Assembly (NCBI GenBank): GCA_964523735.1
Contig: CAZFYZ010000059.1
Span: forward strand, 1-23,153
Length of the DNA: 23,153 bases
From: CAZFYZ01 sp964523735
GTDB taxonomy: Bacteria; Armatimonadota; UBA5829
Reading direction: 5' to 3'
Positions 13,634-21,038 of the stretch are shown here, piece by piece (the first letter of the stretch is position 1; each line of letters begins with the position of its first letter). The notes beneath the pieces are model-generated. The model ran no database searches and had not been told where the DNA came from. It saw only the letters and a program-made list of their open reading frames with translations. A program made the position numbers and the translations under genes.

Positions 13634-16345
13634 CTAGCGCATGGTAGTCGCGGTAGAAGTCGTGAAGCGTAGAGCCATGCTATTGGCCACAGACCCCGCT
13701 CGATTGAATGAGTAGAGCAGCGCCTGCGAACCGGTCTCGTTTTCTATTCCGATGGTAGCGCTCTTGCCCCCACCGAAGTCGATGTTTGTCGGCGAAACGT
13801 TCAGGTACTGGAACACGATGTCGTTCGTGCCCTCTTCCAGAATTGCCTGGAATGAGAAGGTAGCCGTGCTCATGTAGACAGGAACGTTGAGCCAGGTCAC
13901 CACCATCTTGCGCTTCGGCGCGTAGCCGGTTACCCCGACATAGACCGCGGCTCCGGTTGCCGATGGATTCAGGTTATCCCAGAACGGATATATCGCCGCG
14001 TTGGGGTAGCCGGTTGACGGCAGGATAGTGTTCGCCCCGGCGTATAGACCCGCCAGGCTGAAGCCCAGCACGCCGTTCGAGCCGACGTAGAGGGTCGAGT
14101 AGGGCTTGCCGTAGAGGGTGAATGCAAATGGCATCGCTCGACCGTAGCCGACAGTGTCATTGCCGAGGTACAGCCGGGTCATATAGGTTGGGGTGATCCA
14201 GGAGAATGCTGCCGGGACGATTCTGTAGCTTCCAGTCGGCGGTGGCGGAGGAGGCGGGGGTGTTGCTGTTATCGACAGTGCAACCGGCCTCGCGGTGTTT
14301 CCCACACCGTTAGTCGTGTTGGTGAATGTGACGGTGTCGGAGTAGCTGCCTGCCGCGAGTGCATTCGCGGAGGGGCTGACTGACACAGTCACCGTGGTTG
14401 ACGCCCCGGCGTTCAGCACCCCACCCAGAGCCGACACGCTGGTCCAAGCCTGGGCCTTACTGCAGGACCAGTTGATGGCAGCTCCGCCGGTGTTGGTGAG
14501 AGTGTAGTTCTGGCTGGCTGGACTGAATGGCCCTCCCACAAGGCCGCTCGATGTCAGACCGGTCGTCGGCGACACAGACAGCGATCCCTGAGGCTGCGGC
14601 GAGATCGTCAGGCCGGCGCTGCGAGTTGTACTTCCATTGCCGTTGGTCGTGTTGGTGAATGTGACCGCGCCGGAGTAGCTGCCGGCTGCAAGGTTGTTCG
14701 CCGATGAGTTGATGGAGACGGTCACCGTGGCGCTTGCACCCGCCGCCAGAGTTCCGCTTGCCCCTGATAGACTAAGCCAGCTCTGCGAGGCCGATGCGGT
14801 CCAGTTGAGAGATGCGCCTCCGGTGTTGGTGAGCGTGTAGGCCTGGCTCGGCGGGTTGAACGGGCCGCCTGCCTGGCCGCTCGCGGACAAGCCACCGATC
14901 GGGCTCACTGACAGCGTCGCCGGTCCAGGGCCGCTCGATGATGCCGAGAAGGCCTTGAGGCAGACGTTGCCCTTTGAGTAGCGGCTGGTGACGTCGGACC
15001 AGCTTGTCCCGTTGGAGGACATGTAGCTCTGGCCGGCGCTTGCCGTGGCTCTGCTGCAGAATCCGGAGTAGGGGACCTCCAGCGGGATCGGGTAGCCGTA
15101 GCCGGGAGTCGTGCTCTTAACTATCACCGAGAACTTCTGGCCCGCGACCACCGAGACCGGAGTATCAAGGTCGATGGTTGCATAGCCTGCGTAGGTCCGT
15201 GTGCCGGTCTTGTAGCTTGCCTGCGTGCCCATCGGCCCGTTGGATGGGTTGACGTGCACGTAGACCTCATAGGTCGAGTTCGCCGCCGGAGCATACCAGC
15301 TCGCTGCCACGATCTTGGTGTTAGCAGCCGCGGTAAAGACGTTGGCGAACCAGGCAGTGTTGGTACCATAGCCGCCACTCGAAATCCAGCCGAGGGTGTC
15401 GTACTGGTAGATGCCGTCGTAGTTGTCAGAGCCGGAACGGAAGACCGCATTCTCCGACCTGCCAAGGGTGGCATCATAGTATGACATCCAGAAGTAGCCG
15501 CCCTGGCCCCAGTAAGCACCCCAGCTGTTTCTGATCAGAAATGCACCGTTGCCGGGAGCTGCCGTGGGGAAGTTGCTGCGGCTGTAGTTGTCATCCCAGC
15601 CCACGATGCAGACCGCGTGGTTGGCCTGCGTACCGGTCGGGCAGTAGTAGCCGTAGGTCGAGGACCGGTAGTATGAGTTGGAGTGATAGTAGGTGGTGTA
15701 GACCGCGCCGAAGTTCATTACCGCCTGCTTGATGTTCTCATTGTCCATGCTGGAAGTGCGGTTGGGCAGGTAGATGATCTCCTGGACGTGCTTCTTGATT
15801 GGGCAGTTAGCGGGCGATGAGCAGCTTGTGGCCCTGTAGGGATCGTCAGCCTCACTCACGGCCCCGCTCCACCTGGCAAAGTAGGCCGCGGACATCGTCC
15901 GGTTGCCCCCTGAGCAGCAGCCCAGGTCGAAACCGGCGAGGTTCTTGAGGTTGTTCTCGGAGAAATCCCAAGCCTCGGCGGGCATCAGAGAGGACTCCAG
16001 CGAACCCGTAGCCGCAAAGTCCCAGCAGGACCCGCACGAGCCCTGGTTACGAACGGCGGTCAGCTTGTTCAGCGGCCGGAGGTCATAGGACGTAGGCGAG
16101 GCTGCCGCCTCAGCCACTGCTGCGAACACTTGCAGACCGTCCGTTGGGGTCAGGTCGATGGGCTCCGGCACCAATCCTGACACGAAGTCGGCAGAGTAGA
16201 AGCTCTGGACCATGGGGTTTCGAAGGTAGTCCAGAAAAGCCGGGTTAGGCGGAGCCAGGGAGGATTCCTGGGCAAGGCACTGAGGGGCGATGACTGCCAC
16301 CATGAGGAGAACCGGCAGCCATCTCGGAACGCGTCCGTGCTTCAT
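13634..16345 (-). CDS. Secreted C1-family (papain-like) cysteine protease with BACON-like repeats
   Basis: A 903-residue exported protease. Signal peptide about 1-26 (hydrophobic stretch, cut near CLAQ). The C1 domain holds Cys107 in NQGSCGSCWDF, His243 in NHAVCIVGWDD and Asn273 in IRNSWGAYWG, the complete catalytic set. After it comes a region like the lectin-like domain that often follows bacterial C1 proteases (about 300-465), two BACON-like repeats (478-588 and 589-693), a run of eight prolines, and a C-terminal beta-rich domain (about 705-903) with IYPFWDNLNP, somewhat nidogen-like. The region before the active site is only about 85 residues, so any propeptide is short. ATG at 16345 is preferred over a GTG four codons upstream because AAAGGTG then lies at good spacing. 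A likely promoter is at 16403-16432. Confidence 0.87.
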   Translation of the reverse strand: MKHGRVPRWLPVLLMVAVIAPQCLAQESSLAPPNPAFLDYLRNPMVQSFYSADFVSGLVPEPIDLTPTDGLQVFAAVAEAAASPTSYDLRPLNKLTAVRNQGSCGSCWDFAATGSLESSLMPAEAWDFSENNLKNLAGFDLGCCSGGNRTMSAAYFARWSGAVSEADDPYRATSCSSPANCPIKKHVQEIIYLPNRTSSMDNENIKQAVMNFGAVYTTYYHSNSYYRSSTYGYYCPTGTQANHAVCIVGWDDNYSRSNFPTAAPGNGAFLIRNSWGAYWGQGGYFWMSYYDATLGRSENAVFRSGSDNYDGIYQYDTLGWISSGGYGTNTAWFANVFTAAANTKIVAASWYAPAANSTYEVYVHVNPSNGPMGTQASYKTGTRTYAGYATIDLDTPVSVVAGQKFSVIVKSTTPGYGYPIPLEVPYSGFCSRATASAGQSYMSSNGTSWSDVTSRYSKGNVCLKAFSASSSGPGPATLSVSPIGGLSASGQAGGPFNPPSQAYTLTNTGGASLNWTASASQSWLSLSGASGTLAAGASATVTVSINSSANNLAAGSYSGAVTFTNTTNGNGSTTRSAGLTISPQPQGSLSVSPTTGLTSSGLVGGPFSPASQNYTLTNTGGAAINWSCSKAQAWTSVSALGGVLNAGASTTVTVSVSPSANALAAGSYSDTVTFTNTTNGVGNTARPVALSITATPPPPPPPPTGSYRIVPAAFSWITPTYMTRLYLGNDTVGYGRAMPFAFTLYGKPYSTLYVGSNGVLGFSLAGLYAGANTILPSTGYPNAAIYPFWDNLNPSATGAAVYVGVTGYAPKRKMVVTWLNVPVYMSTATFSFQAILEEGTNDIVFQYLNVSPTNIDFGGGKSATIGIENETGSQALLYSFNRAGSVANSMALRFTTSTATTMR
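14262..14914 (-). repeat. Two tandem BACON-like repeats within the C1 protease gene
   Basis: Two copies of about 330 bases (14582-14914 and 14262-14581). In protein each runs from LSVSP through GGPF, YTLTNTGGA, AGASxTVTVS, NxLAAGSYS to VTFTNTTNG. The last motifs are also similar at the DNA level, which points to duplication of one domain within the gene. Confidence 0.8.
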
Positions 16346-16402
16346 GAGAGATAACACCTTTCTGAGCTTCTAGCGCCGTCCGGAGAGGGCGGTCACCAAT
16401 GC

Positions 16403-16432
16403 AGTGTATCTCCCAGTTGAGCCAGTTGTCAA
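16403..16432 (-). promoter_or_regulatory. Candidate sigma70-type promoter of the C1 protease gene
   Basis: On the minus strand an exact TTGACA (16432-16427) is followed after 18 bases by TACACT (16408-16403), four of six to the -10. The leader to the ATG at 16345 would be about 50 bases. Confidence 0.45.
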
Positions 16433-16527
16433 CAGTTAGGCTAGATAGTTCTTGTCTGCAACATAATGAATGCCAGCTATCCGACACGGAGATCGGACGC
16501 CACCATTGCGCTGAGCCGCCAAGCGGG

Positions 16528-17493
16528 CTACTCCTCCTGCTCCTCATCCTGCCACGCGTATCCGCGCAAGCGCCGCCGCTCTTCCTCTTCCTCCCACTGC
16601 CGCGCGGACTCCGCCATCTTCCGCCGCCGCACCAAGAAGGCGACCACAGCCAAGGCCGCCATTACCGCCGAGCCGATGCCCGCCGCGATGCGCGTCCGCC
16701 TCAGAATGAGATACTGCCGGTCTATCTCCGCCATCCAGTCGTCCGAGAACTGGGCGCTTGTCCGTCCGGTTGCTGTGAGCATCGCCTTGTCGAATGAGCC
16801 GGTCTCGGCGATATCTTTCAGCAAGACCTTGAGCGAGTTCTTTCCGTGGTTCTCAATCATGAACCTCACGGCTGATGCTGACTGAGCGTATGCCAGGTCA
16901 GTCCTGGACTCTGGAAACGAGGACTCAAGCCTTGACAGAGACATCAGTTCGCCCCGGGCGGCGGCTTCGGCAGAGATCACGTCGTCTCGCTCGCCCGTTT
17001 CCTGGGACTCATACTTTGCAATACCCTCATTCATCCACAGTGGAAGCGCGTGCGCGTGCGGGCCAAGCAGTCTAAAGATGACAGCGTGGGTGACCTCGTG
17101 TGCAAGCACCTGGTCCGCGGGTGCGAAGACGCCGCTCGCATCCACGGCTATGGTCTCTCCGACACTGCTGGTAGTGCCGACCGTGAACCTGCTCTCTTCG
17201 AGCCCTCCGGACTGGATGAAGCCCAGGTGGCTGGGGAAGACATAGAGGGGAAATGGCCTGTTGCTCTCTAGCCGGTATCCCAGATCGCGGCTGATGCGCC
17301 TGAGCGCCTTGTCGGCAATCCCTGCCATAAGCTTAGCCAGGTAAGGGTCCTGGTGGTCGTAGTAGACGGTGAAGTGCTGTGTGCGCATGGTTGCCGTCAG
17401 CTGCGCTCGGGCCTTTGCCGCCTGGTCCTGGGCCAGGCACGCGCTCCCTGACAACAGGTAGAGGAGGATGGCTATCCAGCGCGCCCGGGTCAT
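16528..17493 (-). CDS. Membrane-anchored HEXXH metalloprotease (peptidase MA-like)
   Basis: A 321-residue predicted zinc protease. Residues about 7-21 form a signal peptide ending near CLAQ. The gluzincin motif HEVTH (132-136) with the third ligand Glu156 in MNEGIAKYE identifies a peptidase MA-type domain. A single membrane helix (about 268-288) is followed by an Arg-rich stop-transfer and a charged cytoplasmic tail rich in Glu and Arg, so the catalytic domain faces outward. The ATG lies one base after the TGA of the phosphatase gene (TGA-T-ATG), which implies translational coupling; GGAG inside the end of that gene serves as ribosome-binding site. The substrate is unknown. The pairing with a regulatory phosphatase suggests a signalling or envelope role, but that is inference. 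Confidence 0.84.
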   Translation of the reverse strand: MTRARWIAILLYLLSGSACLAQDQAAKARAQLTATMRTQHFTVYYDHQDPYLAKLMAGIADKALRRISRDLGYRLESNRPFPLYVFPSHLGFIQSGGLEESRFTVGTTSSVGETIAVDASGVFAPADQVLAHEVTHAVIFRLLGPHAHALPLWMNEGIAKYESQETGERDDVISAEAAARGELMSLSRLESSFPESRTDLAYAQSASAVRFMIENHGKNSLKVLLKDIAETGSFDKAMLTATGRTSAQFSDDWMAEIDRQYLILRRTRIAAGIGSAVMAALAVVAFLVRRRKMAESARQWEEEEERRRLRGYAWQDEEQEE

Positions 17494-17494
17494 A

Positions 17495-18637
17495 TCACTC
17501 CGCCTGTGGAGGGTCGCCGGTTACCTTGAGCACCACCAGGGATATATCGTCATGTGGCTTTGGAGCATAGTCCATGACTGCGCCCACAACGGCATCCGCA
17601 ATCTCGTCAGCGCTTCCGGACGAGACCTCCAGTACCTGCTGCTTCAGGCGCTCCTGGCCGAATGGCTCCGGAATGCCAGCTTCGGTGATGCCATCGGAGC
17701 CGAGGAAGAAGATGTCGTTCTTTCTGAGCTGGAACAACTGCTCACCGTATCTCGCGTGCTCTGTGACGCCCAGCACCGGCCCAGTCGGCGGGATGTCGAT
17801 GCACACATCGCCTCGGCAGATGAATGCGGGGGAGTGGCCGGCGTTCACGGTTGCCAGCTCAAAGGTAGCGGGTCGAAGCCAGCCGTAGACCATCGTCACC
17901 AGCACGTCTCGGGGGGTCTCTACGGTGAGGACGCGGTTCGTCTTGTCGATTACTTCGGCTACGGACGCTGATCCCTCGTAGAACCCGCCGGAGATGTACT
18001 TCACCGCCGCGACGAGAGTTGCCGCTGCTATCCCATGCCCGGTTATATCGGCCAGTTTCATCGTAACAACGCCGTCCCCTTTGTCCTTGAAGCTCCAGTA
18101 GTCGCCGCCGATCTCCTGGGTGGGAATCAGCCTGCCCGCGAAGTCGAAGCCGGGTATCGAGGGGATCTCCCGAGGCAGCAGGTGGTTTTGGATTCGTTTG
18201 GCGAGGCGCATTTCGTCAGCCATGTTCTGTGCGCGGCGCCTGCGAAGATCGCGTCTCAGCCGATCAGACCCGGCTTCGCGAAAGGCGTCTGAGACGATGT
18301 TGCTGAACCTGACAAGCGCCAGGGAGTGGTCTCCAAGTGGCGATCCCTCATAGTCCAGCATCGCCTCGACCAGGAAGTCGCGATAGACCCGGCTGACGTC
18401 GCCTATGCTCATATCCCGCAGCGCCAGGGTCGCCAGATCGTAGGCGGCCTTATACATGTCTTCCTTGACGACTTCGAAGTCTTCGAGGGACTCGACGTAG
18501 GTGATCAGAAGCTCCCAGACCAGCAGCGAGACGTCGTCGTGGGGCCTAAAGCCGGCTCTCAGCGCTTTGCCGAGCCACGCCTTCATCGCGAGCTTCTCGT
18601 GGTATATGGTTGTCTCGAACTCGAGAGGTTTTGCCAT
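17495..18637 (-). CDS. SpoIIE/RsbU-type PP2C serine phosphatase
   Basis: A 380-residue cytoplasmic phosphatase. Residues about 1-135 form a mostly helical N-terminal region of unknown fold, perhaps RsbU-like; about 136-370 is the SpoIIE domain, which removes phosphate from phospho-Ser in anti-anti-sigma-factor (STAS) partners. Metal-binding residues are visible: Asp179 in EIGGDYW, Asp197 in LADITGHG, Asp315 in GSDGITEAG and Asp363/Asp364 in PHDDISLVVL. No HAMP, GAF or response-receiver domain is seen, so the input is unclear. No anti-sigma kinase or STAS gene is in the window. An extended -10 promoter lies 30 bases upstream. It is translationally coupled to the membrane protease gene. Confidence 0.88.
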   Translation of the reverse strand: MAKPLEFETTIYHEKLAMKAWLGKALRAGFRPHDDVSLLVWELLITYVESLEDFEVVKEDMYKAAYDLATLALRDMSIGDVSRVYRDFLVEAMLDYEGSPLGDHSLALVRFSNIVSDAFREAGSDRLRRDLRRRRAQNMADEMRLAKRIQNHLLPREIPSIPGFDFAGRLIPTQEIGGDYWSFKDKGDGVVTMKLADITGHGIAAATLVAAVKYISGGFYEGSASVAEVIDKTNRVLTVETPRDVLVTMVYGWLRPATFELATVNAGHSPAFICRGDVCIDIPPTGPVLGVTEHARYGEQLFQLRKNDIFFLGSDGITEAGIPEPFGQERLKQQVLEVSSGSADEIADAVVGAVMDYAPKPHDDISLVVLKVTGDPPQAE

Positions 18638-18665
18638 TGGGAACCCGCCTTAACCAGCCAATCAT

Positions 18666-18674
18666 ATCATACCA
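18666..18674 (-). promoter_or_regulatory. Extended -10 promoter of the phosphatase gene
   Basis: On the minus strand TGG-TATGAT (18674-18666) is an extended -10 with a five-of-six core; no good -35 is at standard spacing. Transcription would begin near 18659, 22 bases before the ATG. Confidence 0.4.
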
Positions 18675-18768
18675 CAAAGCCCCGTTTGCAACTCGTAGTA
18701 CCGGTCTAGCTAAGCACTGGGGTGGGGAAGTGGTGTGAGGCGTGCCTTGTGTTGGTCTTTGAGGAAGG

Positions 18769-18778
18769 NNNNNNNNNN
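18769..18778. other. Assembly gap (10 N) upstream of the E1 genes
   Basis: Ten N bases in the intergenic region. Its length equals that of the gap at 5777-5786, so the true size is uncertain. Confidence 0.95.
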
Positions 18779-18791
18779 ATTTTTCGAGAAG

Positions 18792-18806
18792 TCATCTACT
18801 AGATGA
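18792..18806. promoter_or_regulatory. 15-base palindrome, possible operator
   Basis: TCATCTA-C-TAGATGA is a perfect palindrome with a one-base centre, about 140 bases upstream of the E1 beta gene and in the phosphatase/E1 divergent region. The size and form fit a dimeric regulator site, for example of a GntR-type protein. No second copy is seen. Confidence 0.35.
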
Positions 18807-18888
18807 GCAGGCCCGATCATGCATCTGCGTTGTCGGCATCGGATGTCTCTGACGGCGAGGGCGAGGGACTTCTGGCGCGTTCAAGCGT

Positions 18889-18916
18889 TTGTTCGACTGT
18901 GGTCTGCGGATACGAT
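18889..18916 (+). promoter_or_regulatory. Weak candidate promoter of the E1 beta-E1 alpha genes
   Basis: TTGTTC (18889-18894) is followed after 16 bases by TACGAT (18911-18916). Both boxes are partial matches. A leader of about 25 bases would end at the GTG at 18949. Confidence 0.3.
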
Positions 18917-18948
18917 AACGCAAGAGCTAGACAAGAAGGGATAGGCTA

Positions 18949-19950
18949 GTGGCAAGGCGGATTAGATTTGTAGAGGCGCTGCGAGAAGGCATGCGCCAGG
19001 AAATGGAACGTGACGAGCGGGTCTTTGTCCTCGGAGAAGGAGTCGGCCCGCACGGAAGCTGCTTCAAGCAGACAGACGGTTTCTGTGAGCAGTTTGGTGA
19101 GGACAGATGCCGCGATACGGGCATCTCGGAAATGGCGATCTCTGGCGCGGCAGTGGGGGCAGCCCTTGGTGGGCTTCGACCAATCGCCGACCTTATGTGG
19201 ATCGATTTCACTACCCTCGCAACCGACCAGATCTGCAACCAGGCGGCCAAACTGCGCTATATGTCCAACGGACAGGTGAAGATACCTGTGGTCTACAGAG
19301 CCTGCTGCGGACAACTCAAGGGCAGCGCGGCTCAGCATTCGGCATCATTCTACTCGTGGTACATCAATACACCGGGGCTTACGGTTGTCCTTCCGAGCAA
19401 CCCCTACGATGCCAAAGGACTCATCATCTCGGCTATTCTCGAGGATAGCCCCGTACTCTACTTTGAGCACAAGTCGCTCCTCAACGTCAAAGGCGAAGTG
19501 CCTGAGGAGTACTACACAGTTCCTCTGGGCGTGGCCGAAGTCAAGCGCGAGGGAACCGATCTAACCATCGTCGCGACCGGGCTTCAGGTGAACCACTCGC
19601 TCAAGGCTGCTGAGAAGCTTGCCGCGGAGGGGATCTCTGTCGAGGTCATCGATCCTCGCACGCTGTTCCCTTACGACAAAGATACCATCCTGGCTTCCGT
19701 AAGAAAGACGGGACGGATTCTGGTCGCGGACGAGGGCTTCAGATACTGCGGCTACGGTTCTGAGATCATATCCATGGTCGTGGAGAACGCCATGGCGGAT
19801 CTCAAGATGCCGCCGAGCCAGATCAATACACTTCACACCACCATCCCATTCAGCATTCCAATGGATGAGTATGTATTCCCGAGTCCCGAGAAGATCGCGG
19901 ATAGGGTTCGAGAGATGATGGGTTCTCGTGTGCTGGAGGGAGCAAGGTAG
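18949..19950 (+). CDS. TPP-dependent 2-oxoacid (or acetoin) dehydrogenase E1 beta subunit
   Basis: A 333-residue cytoplasmic E1 beta subunit that, with E1 alpha, decarboxylates a 2-oxoacid (pyruvate or branched) or acetoin using thiamine diphosphate. The family pattern is clear: IRFVEALREGMRQEM at the start, DTGISEM with the conserved Glu61 that activates the cofactor, RPIADLMWIDF, LTVVLPSNPYDAKGLI, and the C-terminal transketolase domain with DPRTLFPYDKDTI and ILVADEG. The length is normal. The GTG start is preceded by GAAGGG. It lies before the alpha subunit gene with four bases between, the reverse of the usual alpha-beta order. No E2 or E3 gene is in the window. Substrate cannot be assigned with confidence. 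Confidence 0.9.
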   Translation: MARRIRFVEALREGMRQEMERDERVFVLGEGVGPHGSCFKQTDGFCEQFGEDRCRDTGISEMAISGAAVGAALGGLRPIADLMWIDFTTLATDQICNQAAKLRYMSNGQVKIPVVYRACCGQLKGSAAQHSASFYSWYINTPGLTVVLPSNPYDAKGLIISAILEDSPVLYFEHKSLLNVKGEVPEEYYTVPLGVAEVKREGTDLTIVATGLQVNHSLKAAEKLAAEGISVEVIDPRTLFPYDKDTILASVRKTGRILVADEGFRYCGYGSEIISMVVENAMADLKMPPSQINTLHTTIPFSIPMDEYVFPSPEKIADRVREMMGSRVLEGAR

Positions 19951-19954
19951 ACAA

Positions 19955-20914
19955 ATGGACAGCAAGACAAAAACCGATCTTTTGGAGATGATGCTCAGGA
20001 TCCGGCAATCGGAACTGAAGATTGCATACTTGATCAAGACAGGCAAGATCCCGACAGGCGGTCACCTTTATGAAGGTGAAGAGGCCATCGCAAGCGGCGT
20101 GTGCGCCAACCTGCGCAAAGATGACTTCATCACCAGCACCCACCGTGGGCATGGCCACTGCATCGCCAAGGGCTTGGAGCTCAGGAAGATGCTCGCGGAG
20201 GTCTGCGGACGCTCCACCGGCTGCTGCGGAGGCAAGGGCGGCTCGATGCACATGTTCGACCCCGATAACGGCATCATGGGCACCATCGGGATCGTCGGCG
20301 GCGGCATCCCGATTGCCACGGGCCTCGCCCTGTCGGCTCAGATGAGAAAAACCGACCAGGTTGCTGTCAGCTTCTTCGGCGATGGCGCCTCCAACAACGG
20401 CACGTTCCACGAAAGCCTCAACATGGCGTCCAAGTGGAAGCTGCCCGCTATCTACATCTGCGAGAACAACCAGTACGCCACCTCCGTGGCCGTCTGGAGA
20501 TCGACCTCCGTCAAGGACATCGGCGTCAGGGGCGTCTCCTACGATATGCCGGGCATCACAGTCGACGGCAACCATGTGGACGAAGTCTACGATGCGGTCA
20601 AGACTGCCGTCGATCGCGCGCGGGCAGGCGAAGGGCCAAGCCTTATCGAGTGCAAGACCTACCGTATCCGAGGCCACTTCGAGGGCGACGACACTCTCGA
20701 CTATCGAACGCGCGAAGAGGTCGAAGAGGCCCGAAAGGGCGATCCTATTGAGTATTGGCAAGCCAAGCTGATCGCCGAGGGTACGCTGGACGAAGCTGGA
20801 CTTGAGGCGATCAACGCTGCAGTGGGGAAAGAGATCGAGGATGCCGCTGAGTTTGCGGTCGAGAGTCCTTTCCCGGCGCCTGAAGACGCGCTTGTACTTA
20901 CGGCCCAGCGATAG
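19955..20914 (+). CDS. TPP-dependent 2-oxoacid (or acetoin) dehydrogenase E1 alpha subunit
   Basis: A 319-residue E1 alpha subunit. The TPP/Mg motif starts at GDGASN (142-147) and ends at ICENNQYA (Asn171-Asn172). His63 in STHRGHGH and the GGKGGSMHMFD segment are characteristic, and the phosphorylation-loop region reads RIRGHFEGDD. The sequence is close in style to acetoin-dehydrogenase E1 alpha (GGSMHM-IVGGGIPIATGLAL pattern), but pyruvate or branched-chain 2-oxoacids remain possible. The ATG at 19955 is chosen over a GTG at 19928 that lies inside the beta gene; GGAGGG and AAGG upstream support it. A structured inverted repeat begins about 20 bases after its stop. Confidence 0.9.
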   Translation: MDSKTKTDLLEMMLRIRQSELKIAYLIKTGKIPTGGHLYEGEEAIASGVCANLRKDDFITSTHRGHGHCIAKGLELRKMLAEVCGRSTGCCGGKGGSMHMFDPDNGIMGTIGIVGGGIPIATGLALSAQMRKTDQVAVSFFGDGASNNGTFHESLNMASKWKLPAIYICENNQYATSVAVWRSTSVKDIGVRGVSYDMPGITVDGNHVDEVYDAVKTAVDRARAGEGPSLIECKTYRIRGHFEGDDTLDYRTREEVEEARKGDPIEYWQAKLIAEGTLDEAGLEAINAAVGKEIEDAAEFAVESPFPAPEDALVLTAQR

Positions 20915-20934
20915 CTTCCTACATCGCTCTTAGA

Positions 20935-21003
20935 AAGAAGGGTCTCCACGCTTGGTTGCGGAACAATGTACGGGCTGCCACCATGGCAGGGAGACCCCTT
21001 CTT
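20935..21003. other. Structured inverted-repeat element upstream of the SDR gene
   Basis: An outer 13-pair stem (20935-20947 with 20990-21003, one bulged C at 20998) closes a 42-base interior that ends in a perfect six-pair hairpin CTGCCA-CCA-TGGCAG (20975-20989). It lies between E1 alpha and SDR, 36 bases before the SDR start, without a T tract. It could be a leader structure, attenuator or MITE-like insertion; it matches no riboswitch I recognise. Confidence 0.55.
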
Positions 21004-21038
21004 GTGACTGATCATTACCATCATCAGGAGTAAAGACA

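Larger units (their letters stand above)
18638..18948. other. Divergent intergenic region with assembly gap
   Basis: A 311-base stretch with no gene recognised. It carries an extended -10 promoter for the phosphatase, ten N at 18769-18778, a 15-base palindrome at 18792-18806, and a weak promoter before the E1 beta start. The gap hides part of the region, so further sites may be missed. Confidence 0.5.

Noticed and set aside
14222..14262. A polyproline-coding, G-rich tract as a separate regulatory repeat
   Set aside because: It is explained by the PPPPPPPP linker of the C1 protease.
19850..20761. A 303-codon minus-strand frame over E1 alpha
   Set aside because: It is the antisense shadow of a high-GC gene with clear TPP motifs.
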